From contig NZ_SJSB01000006.1 in assembly GCF_004352835.1 (NCBI RefSeq), forward strand, positions 124,001 through 188,000: a DNA stretch of 64,000 nucleotides, read 5' to 3'. This stretch comes from Marinomonas flavescens. GTDB taxonomy: Bacteria > Pseudomonadota > Gammaproteobacteria > Pseudomonadales > Marinomonadaceae. Positions within the stretch are counted from its first letter, which is position 1. Each line of letters opens with the position of its first letter. The notes beneath the pieces are model-generated. The model was given only the letters and a program-made list of their open reading frames with translations, was not told where the DNA came from and did no database searches. Positions 58,866 to 64,000 of the stretch are shown here, piece after piece. Both the position numbers and the translations under genes were made by a program.

Positions 58866-59112
58866 GGGTCAGAATAATATCAACAATACGAGCAAAGTCT
58901 GGATCTTCTGGTACTTCTCTTTGCATAAACCATTCGAATAACTCTTGGTCTTCACAGGCTAGCAAGGTATTGAAACGCTGCTTATCTTCCTCATCTAGTG
59001 TTAAAAACACATCTTCCAAAAATGGTTCAAGAAGTACATCTAACTCCAACATACCTCGTCGACACTGCATTTTAAGACGCCTAAAGGCGATGGAGTCCGC
59101 TGTATCACTCAT
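58837..59112 (-). CDS. sdhE: FAD assembly factor SdhE
   Basis: 91 residues from ATG 59112 (GAGGG upstream); a start 45 bp earlier is less likely. It is a small helical protein that promotes covalent flavinylation of SdhA. The conserved RGxxE segment is present as RRLKMQCRRGMLELDVLLEPFL, and LLACEDQELFEWF is the second family block. It is operonic with ygfX. Confidence 0.92.
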   Translation of the reverse strand: MSDTADSIAFRRLKMQCRRGMLELDVLLEPFLEDVFLTLDEEDKQRFNTLLACEDQELFEWFMQREVPEDPDFARIVDIILTRVQPANYRT

Positions 59113-59429
59113 TAAATTACCCTCTATAAGAATATCTTGATTATATCTATTTGCCACTGGACGGAAAACTGCTTATCAAGATTCCCTGATATTAATCACT
59201 AAAATGCCGTTACTTAAATACTCCACGAAAAGAACAACACCAACAAAAGAGTATTATTTTGACTCATTTTTTAACAATTTAATTAAAAAGAAACAAAATA
59301 GTACATTTATTAGCCTTTTCCGTACTAGCGAGTCAATTCACATCTACCTATATTAATAGTCACTTGGTAGTCAATTTCCAAGACTAGGTATGAATATAAA
59401 AACAAAAGCCCCAAAATAGGGAAAACCTA
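59113..59429. other. Intergenic region upstream of the polyol transporter
   Basis: AT-rich, with no gene or clear operator. It must contain the divergent promoters of sdhE-ygfX and of the transporter operon. I see no catabolite-type palindrome with confidence. Confidence 0.5.
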
Positions 59430-60749
59430 ATGAAAAGCCTTTCTAAAAATACCATTGCTTGCGCCGTGTCTTTAGCGACAGCGATAACAACAGCAAATGC
59501 CTTCGCCGACACTCAAATTACAGTGGCTACCGTAAACAACGGCCACATGATTGAGATGCAGAAACTCACCCCAGACTTTGAAAAAGCCAACCCTGGTATA
59601 AAAGTAAAATGGGTTACTTTAGAAGAAAGTGTATTACGCCAAAATGTCACACAAGACATCGCCAATAAAAGCGGTCTATACGATGTGATGACCATTGGTA
59701 TGTACGAAGCGCCTATTTGGGGTCAACGTGGTTGGTTACAACCCATTGACGCCAGTGGTAGTTATGATGAAAAAGACATTCTTCCTTCTATTCGTAGCGG
59801 ATTGTCTTATAAAGGAACACTTTACGCAGCACCATTCTATGGCGAAAGCTCCATGGTTATGTACCGTAAAGACCTAGTAAAAGCAGCCGGTATGAAAATC
59901 AGCGATCATGATAGCTGGGACCATATCCGCGATGTAGCAAAAGCCATTAACGACCCTAAAAAAGGTATTTATGGTATCTGCTTACGCGGTAAAGCTGGCT
60001 GGGGAGATAACATGGCGCTTGTTACGACCATGGCAAACTCATTTGGCGGCCGCTGGTTTGACGAAAAATGGAAACCAGAAATCAACTCTCCTGAATGGAA
60101 AAAAGCAGTTAGCTTCTACGTTGATTTACTTGGAAAATATGGCCCTCCAGGTGCCAGTTCAAACAGTTTCAATGAAAACTTAGCCCTTTTCAACGAAGGC
60201 AAATGTGGTATCTGGATTGATGCAACCATTGCTGCGTCCTTCGTAACAGATCCTAAGCAAAGTAAAGTCGCTGATAAAGTAGCCTTTGCACAAACGCCAT
60301 ATGAAGTGACTAAAAAAGGTTCTAACTGGTTATGGGCTTGGGCTCTAGCGGTACCGGTTGCGACCAAACATGAAGCGGCCGCGCAAAAATTTGTGCGCTG
60401 GGCGACCTCTAAAGACTACATAAAATTGGTTGCAAAAAACGAAGGCTGGGCCTCTGTCCCTACAGGCACTCGTGAAAGCACCTATGAAAACCCTAACTTC
60501 CAAAAAGCAGCGGTGTTTGCCAGTGCGGAGCTGAAAGCCATTAAATCAGCCGACCCTGAAGACAGCACACTAAAACCTTCCCCCTACGTAGGTGTCCAAT
60601 TTGCCTCTATCCCTGAGTTCCAAGCAATTGGTACGACAACAGGGCAAATGATTTCTGGAGCACTTGCTGGCGCAATGACTGTTGATCAAGCATTAAACAA
60701 TGCTCAAAAAGCAGCAGAGCGTCAGATGCGTCAAGCAGGCTATTACTAG
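59430..60749 (+). CDS. smoE: Polyol/sugar ABC transporter substrate-binding protein
   Basis: A 439-residue SBP family 1 protein with a signal peptide (SKNTIACAVSLATAITTANAFA, 4-25). TQITVATVNNGHMIEMQKLTPDFEKANPGIKVKWVTLEESVLRQNV opens the mature protein; YDVMTIGMYEAPIWGQRGWLQP and YAAPFYGESSMVMYRKD are typical of SmoE/MtlE-type sorbitol/mannitol binding proteins. A stable intercistronic hairpin follows. The operon with two permeases, an ATPase and a mannitol dehydrogenase-family gene supports a hexitol substrate. Confidence 0.88.
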   Translation: MKSLSKNTIACAVSLATAITTANAFADTQITVATVNNGHMIEMQKLTPDFEKANPGIKVKWVTLEESVLRQNVTQDIANKSGLYDVMTIGMYEAPIWGQRGWLQPIDASGSYDEKDILPSIRSGLSYKGTLYAAPFYGESSMVMYRKDLVKAAGMKISDHDSWDHIRDVAKAINDPKKGIYGICLRGKAGWGDNMALVTTMANSFGGRWFDEKWKPEINSPEWKKAVSFYVDLLGKYGPPGASSNSFNENLALFNEGKCGIWIDATIAASFVTDPKQSKVADKVAFAQTPYEVTKKGSNWLWAWALAVPVATKHEAAAQKFVRWATSKDYIKLVAKNEGWASVPTGTRESTYENPNFQKAAVFASAELKAIKSADPEDSTLKPSPYVGVQFASIPEFQAIGTTTGQMISGALAGAMTVDQALNNAQKAAERQMRQAGYY

Positions 60750-60760
60750 CCTTCACTAGA

Positions 60761-60793
60761 AATAAGGTAGCGGACGACCGCTACCTTATTTAC
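60761..60793 (+). terminator. Intercistronic stem-loop after the binding-protein gene
   Basis: aataaggtagcgg, acga, ccgctaccttatt: a perfect 13-bp stem with a short T-rich tail. It probably stabilises the upstream mRNA and attenuates the permease genes. Confidence 0.8.
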
Positions 60794-60846
60794 TTATTGT
60801 GACCTGTCGCACGACGCCCTATTCATTATAATAAGAGATACTCACC

Positions 60847-61707
60847 ATGAAGCGCTCAATCACTCGCTTATTAATGGCGCCATCCGTCATCATGCTTTTA
60901 GTGTGGATGATCGTGCCGTTATCGATGACCATCTACTTCTCGACCATTCGTTACAATCTTTTGTATCCGGGCCAAAATCGCTTTGTTGGCTTAATGAACT
61001 ATGAGTTTTTTGTCACGGATCCTGGTTTTATTACCGCGGTTGCAAACACATTAATTCTACTTTTGTCTGCCTTGGTCATTACTGTCGTTTTGGGCGTGAT
61101 GCTATCCGCTCTTATCGATAAACCATTTTTTGGGCGCAGCATTGTTCGCGTCTTATTGATCTCACCTTTCTTCATTATGCCTACGGTCAACGCCTTGATT
61201 TGGAAAAACATGATGATGAATCCTGTCTATGGCATTTTTGCTTGGATTTCTGAATCACTCGGCTTGCAACCTATCGACTGGCTAGGCACTTATCCGCTGA
61301 TGTCAGTGATTATCATGGTTAGCTGGCAGTGGTTACCTTTTGCGATTCTTGTTTTTGTAACGGCGTTACAGTCTCAAGACACGGAGCAAAAAGAAGCGGC
61401 TCAAATGGACGGTGCAACGGGCTGGCATATTTTTCGTTACTTAACCATTCCTCACTTAGCACGACCCATTGCCGTGGTAGTGATGATTGAAACTATTTTC
61501 TTATTGGCCGTATTTGCTGAGATTTTTGTAACCACTGGGGGTGGTCCTGGCTATGCCAGCACTAACTTAGCTTACTTAATCTACAACCAAGCACTGCTTC
61601 AATATGACGTAGGCGTGGCGTCTGCCGGTGGTTTATTCGCGGTGTTGCTTGCCAATATCGTCGCTTTCTTCCTAATTCGTGCCGTCGGCAAAAACCTAAC
61701 GGTGTGA
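60847..61707 (+). CDS. smoF: Polyol ABC transporter permease (MalF/SmoF type)
   Basis: A 286-residue inner-membrane permease with six hydrophobic helices. The EAA loop EKKEAAQMDGATGWHIFRYLTIPHL (seen as QKEAAQMDGATGWHIFRY, about 181-200) contacts the ATPase. RYNLLYPGQNRFVGLMNYEFF near the N-terminus is usual for MalF-type subunits of SmoF. It is followed after 9 bp by its MalG-type partner. Confidence 0.9.
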   Translation: MKRSITRLLMAPSVIMLLVWMIVPLSMTIYFSTIRYNLLYPGQNRFVGLMNYEFFVTDPGFITAVANTLILLLSALVITVVLGVMLSALIDKPFFGRSIVRVLLISPFFIMPTVNALIWKNMMMNPVYGIFAWISESLGLQPIDWLGTYPLMSVIIMVSWQWLPFAILVFVTALQSQDTEQKEAAQMDGATGWHIFRYLTIPHLARPIAVVVMIETIFLLAVFAEIFVTTGGGPGYASTNLAYLIYNQALLQYDVGVASAGGLFAVLLANIVAFFLIRAVGKNLTV

Positions 61708-61716
61708 GGTAACAAG

Positions 61717-62547
61717 ATGACTCTTAATCAGCAACGAAAACTTAAAACACTCATAACTGGCCTATTGGCTTGGTTTGTCGCATTACTTTTGTTCTTTCCT
61801 ATTTTCTGGATGTTTTTGACGTCTTTCAAAACAGAGCTACAGGCTATTTCTGTGCCGCCCACTCTGTTCTTTGAGCCAACACTAGACAACTACAAAATAG
61901 TACAGGAACGCAGTGACTATTTATTGCACGCAATGAACTCTGTGGTCACCTCATTTGGCTCCACCTTTATTGCTTTGATCATCGCGATTCCGGCTGCCTA
62001 CTCAATGGCATTTTTCCCAAGCAAACGCACCAAAGATATTTTGTTGTGGATGTTGTCGACGAAAATGCTGCCAGCCGTGGGTGTATTAGTACCTATTTAC
62101 ATCCTGTTTCGTAATAACGGCCTATTAGACAGTCGTACAGGTTTGATCATTATCTTCACGTTAATGAACTTGCCCATCATTATTTGGATGCTGTTCTCTT
62201 ACTTTAAAGATCTACCCAAAGAGATTCTTGAAGCCGCCAGAATGGATGGCGCTACGCCATGGGACGAAATGGTTAAAGTCGTGCTTCCTTTGTCCATCGG
62301 TGGCATTGCCTCTACAGGATTGTTATCCATCATTTTATGCTGGAATGAAGCCTTTTGGTCACTCAATTTAACCGCTTCTAATGCCGCCCCATTGACGGCA
62401 ATGATTGCATCTTACTCAAGCCCTGAAGGCTTATTTTGGGCCAAGCTGTCTGCTGCATCAACGATGGCGTGCGCTCCGATCGTCGTGTTTGGTTGGTTCT
62501 GCCAAAAACAACTCGTCCAAGGCCTTACATTTGGTGCCGTAAAATAA
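61717..62547 (+). CDS. smoG: Polyol ABC transporter permease (MalG/SmoG type)
   Basis: A 276-residue permease. FPIFWMFLTSFKTELQAISVPPTLFFEPTLDNY is the MalG-type N-terminus, and ILEAARMDGATPWDEMVKVVLPLS is the EAA loop (about 170-193). Six membrane helices. It forms the channel with the preceding permease. The ATPase gene follows after 18 bp. Confidence 0.9.
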   Translation: MTLNQQRKLKTLITGLLAWFVALLLFFPIFWMFLTSFKTELQAISVPPTLFFEPTLDNYKIVQERSDYLLHAMNSVVTSFGSTFIALIIAIPAAYSMAFFPSKRTKDILLWMLSTKMLPAVGVLVPIYILFRNNGLLDSRTGLIIIFTLMNLPIIIWMLFSYFKDLPKEILEAARMDGATPWDEMVKVVLPLSIGGIASTGLLSIILCWNEAFWSLNLTASNAAPLTAMIASYSSPEGLFWAKLSAASTMACAPIVVFGWFCQKQLVQGLTFGAVK

Positions 62548-62565
62548 TTATTAGGAATATTAGCC

Positions 62566-63669
62566 ATGAGTTATTTAGTTATTTCAGAATTGCAAAAACA
62601 TTACGATAGCTATCATGCGTTAAGAGGCATAAACCTTAACGTTACCGAGGGTGAGTTTCTTGTCTTCGTAGGACCATCTGGGTGTGGTAAATCGACCTTA
62701 TTACGCACCATTGCCGGTCTAGAATTATCCTCAGGTGGATCGATTGAATTAGATGGAAAAGACATTACGGAAGTCGCCTCTTCCAAACGTGACTTAGCAA
62801 TGGTGTTTCAATCCTATGCACTTTATCCGCACATGACAGTAGCAGATAATCTGTCATTTGCTTTACGCCTTGCTAAAGTGCCGGATAATGAAATTCAAGA
62901 GAAGGTTCGCTCTGTATCGGCATCCTTACAGCTTGACCCACTACTAGATCGCAAGCCAAAAGAATTGTCTGGTGGTCAGCGTCAACGTGTTGCTATTGGT
63001 CGCGCCATCGTTCGTCAACCTAAGGTTTTCTTGTTTGACGAACCCTTATCAAATTTGGACGCAGCCTTGCGCGTACAAATGCGCCTTGAATTAGCCCGTT
63101 TACACAAAAAACTGGGCACGACAATGATCTATGTAACACACGACCAGATAGAAGCCATGACATTGGCAGATCGTGTCGTCATACTCAATGCAGGTCAAAT
63201 TGAACAAGTAGGTACGCCTTTAGAACTGTATCGCCAACCGAACAACCGTTTCGTTGCAGAATTTATTGGCACGCCGAAAATGAATCTTATTGACGTTGAT
63301 AGCTTTGCTGAAAAAGATGAAACTTTAACATTGAATCTACTCAACAGTAGCGTCACTTTCCCTGCCAACCGCATTAAAGGCTCATTGCCTAAAGCGATTA
63401 CCCTAGGCATACGTCCAGAGCATTTATCCTTAGTAGAAGACAATGGCGATATCACTGGACGCGTAGAACTTGTTGAGCACCTTGGTTCTGAATCTTATGC
63501 GCATATCCAATTAAGTAATGATCAAATGATCATCTTAAAAGCTTCAGCGCGCAGTGTTCTAAAAGATGATGATGTCGTTCACATCAATATCGATTCAAGT
63601 GAAGCCATCTTGTTTAACCAAGATGACCAAGTTATTTCCATCATTGCTGAGGGTGCAAGTAATGCCTAA
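62566..63669 (+). CDS. smoK: Polyol ABC transporter ATPase (MalK/SmoK type)
   Basis: A 367-residue CUT1-type ATPase. Walker A is GPSGCGKST (36-44), the Q-loop VFQSYALYPHMTV, the signature LSGGQRQRVAIGRAI, Walker B VFLFDEPLSNLDAALR, and the switch VTHDQIEAMTLADR. The C-terminal regulatory OB-like region (from about 240) includes LGIRPEHLSL. Its last 8 bp overlap the next gene. It energises import through the two permeases. Confidence 0.93.
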   Translation: MSYLVISELQKHYDSYHALRGINLNVTEGEFLVFVGPSGCGKSTLLRTIAGLELSSGGSIELDGKDITEVASSKRDLAMVFQSYALYPHMTVADNLSFALRLAKVPDNEIQEKVRSVSASLQLDPLLDRKPKELSGGQRQRVAIGRAIVRQPKVFLFDEPLSNLDAALRVQMRLELARLHKKLGTTMIYVTHDQIEAMTLADRVVILNAGQIEQVGTPLELYRQPNNRFVAEFIGTPKMNLIDVDSFAEKDETLTLNLLNSSVTFPANRIKGSLPKAITLGIRPEHLSLVEDNGDITGRVELVEHLGSESYAHIQLSNDQMIILKASARSVLKDDDVVHINIDSSEAILFNQDDQVISIIAEGASNA

Positions 63670-64000
63670 TACACTTACCGCAACTCAGCACTGTGATCAA
63701 TTGTCAGTTCAGCCATATGCAAAAGAGGATATTATCCCAGGCGTTATTCATCTTGGTGTTGGTGCTTTTCATCGAGCCCATCAGGCAATGTATTTTGATC
63801 GGTTCTTGGCGCTTCCTGAAGGCAAAAAATGGGGGTTGATCGGCGTAAACGTTCGGCCTCAAGACAGTCAATCTTTTGCCCGCCTCATGGCTCAACAAGG
63901 AGAGTATGTTCTTAAAACAATGGCGCCAAATGGTGCGACAGAGTATGAACATATTCGCTCCATTATTCGCCAAATTGACGGCGCTCAAAAACCGAATGAT
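63662..64000 (+). CDS. Mannitol dehydrogenase family protein, 5' part only
   Basis: It opens at ATG 63662, overlapping the ATPase stop by 8 bp, and is cut by the window end after 113 codons. GVIHLGVGAFHRAHQAMYFDR is the N-terminal NAD-binding and signature segment of the long-chain mannitol dehydrogenase family (MtlK/UxuB/UxaB), followed by WGLIGVNVRP. In the SmoEFGK context it is most likely a polyol (mannitol or arabitol) 2-dehydrogenase yielding fructose or a pentulose. The catalytic Lys lies beyond the window. Confidence 0.88.
   Translation, partial: MPNTLTATQHCDQLSVQPYAKEDIIPGVIHLGVGAFHRAHQAMYFDRFLALPEGKKWGLIGVNVRPQDSQSFARLMAQQGEYVLKTMAPNGATEYEHIRSIIRQIDGAQKPND

Overview
The window looks like chromosomal DNA of a marine gammaproteobacterium, most likely Marinomonas or a close relative (Oceanospirillales). 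This is inferred from the moderately AT-rich composition and the gene content: an algU/mucABCD-type sigma-E cluster, a Pseudomonas-style ArgR/large NAD-GDH/AOT-like transporter group, zapA-6S RNA-fau, kdsD-kdsA-kdsC-kdsB and a SmoEFGK-type polyol transporter. No species call can be proved from the sequence alone.

Layout. 0.5-4.8 kb: an exported beta-helix protein preceded by a 15-bp tandem repeat, an FAD oxidoreductase, a Rof-like Rho-binding protein and YccF. 4.8-16.7 kb: an accessory island in which every cassette-type gene lies on the minus strand and is followed by an attC-like hairpin. I see no integrase, so I read it as a CALIN (cluster of attC sites lacking an integrase). Its cassettes carry a Phd/ParE toxin-antitoxin pair with a nonsense mutation in the toxin, a DUF4160/DUF2442-HTH pair, an SDR, DUF805 and DUF3465 proteins, several membrane or unknown proteins, a DUF262-HEPN pair that looks like an anti-phage or toxin module, and a small WYL-like protein. 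The attC sites have been hit repeatedly by other elements: an IS110-family tail, the 3' end of a group II intron in the opposite orientation, a 146-bp inverted-repeat element whose insertion splits an attC core with a GTT duplication, and several repeat families without ORFs.

16.7-32.8 kb: core genes. These are hisC, lysS, prfB (with its programmed +1 frameshift), zapA, 6S RNA, fau, a TraF-like outer-membrane protein, the Kdo operon, znuA with a Zur-like operator, astE, a Nudix hydrolase, a DUF2927 protein, hemE and glnK. 33-43.6 kb: an arginine/glutamate block with a basic amino-acid ABC transporter, an AraC-type ArgR-like regulator, and a divergent gdhB-astC pair that would convert arginine or ornithine nitrogen and carbon to glutamate and 2-oxoglutarate. 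44-52.4 kb: an SbmA-like peptide transporter, a YjfB-like protein, ygiF-glnE, and argE-argA.

52.5-59.1 kb: rpoE-rseA-rseB-rseC-mucD (envelope stress), divergent from nadB, followed by ygfX-sdhE on the other strand. 59.4-64.0 kb: a polyol ABC transporter operon (binding protein, two permeases, ATPase) leading into a mannitol dehydrogenase-family gene cut by the window end.
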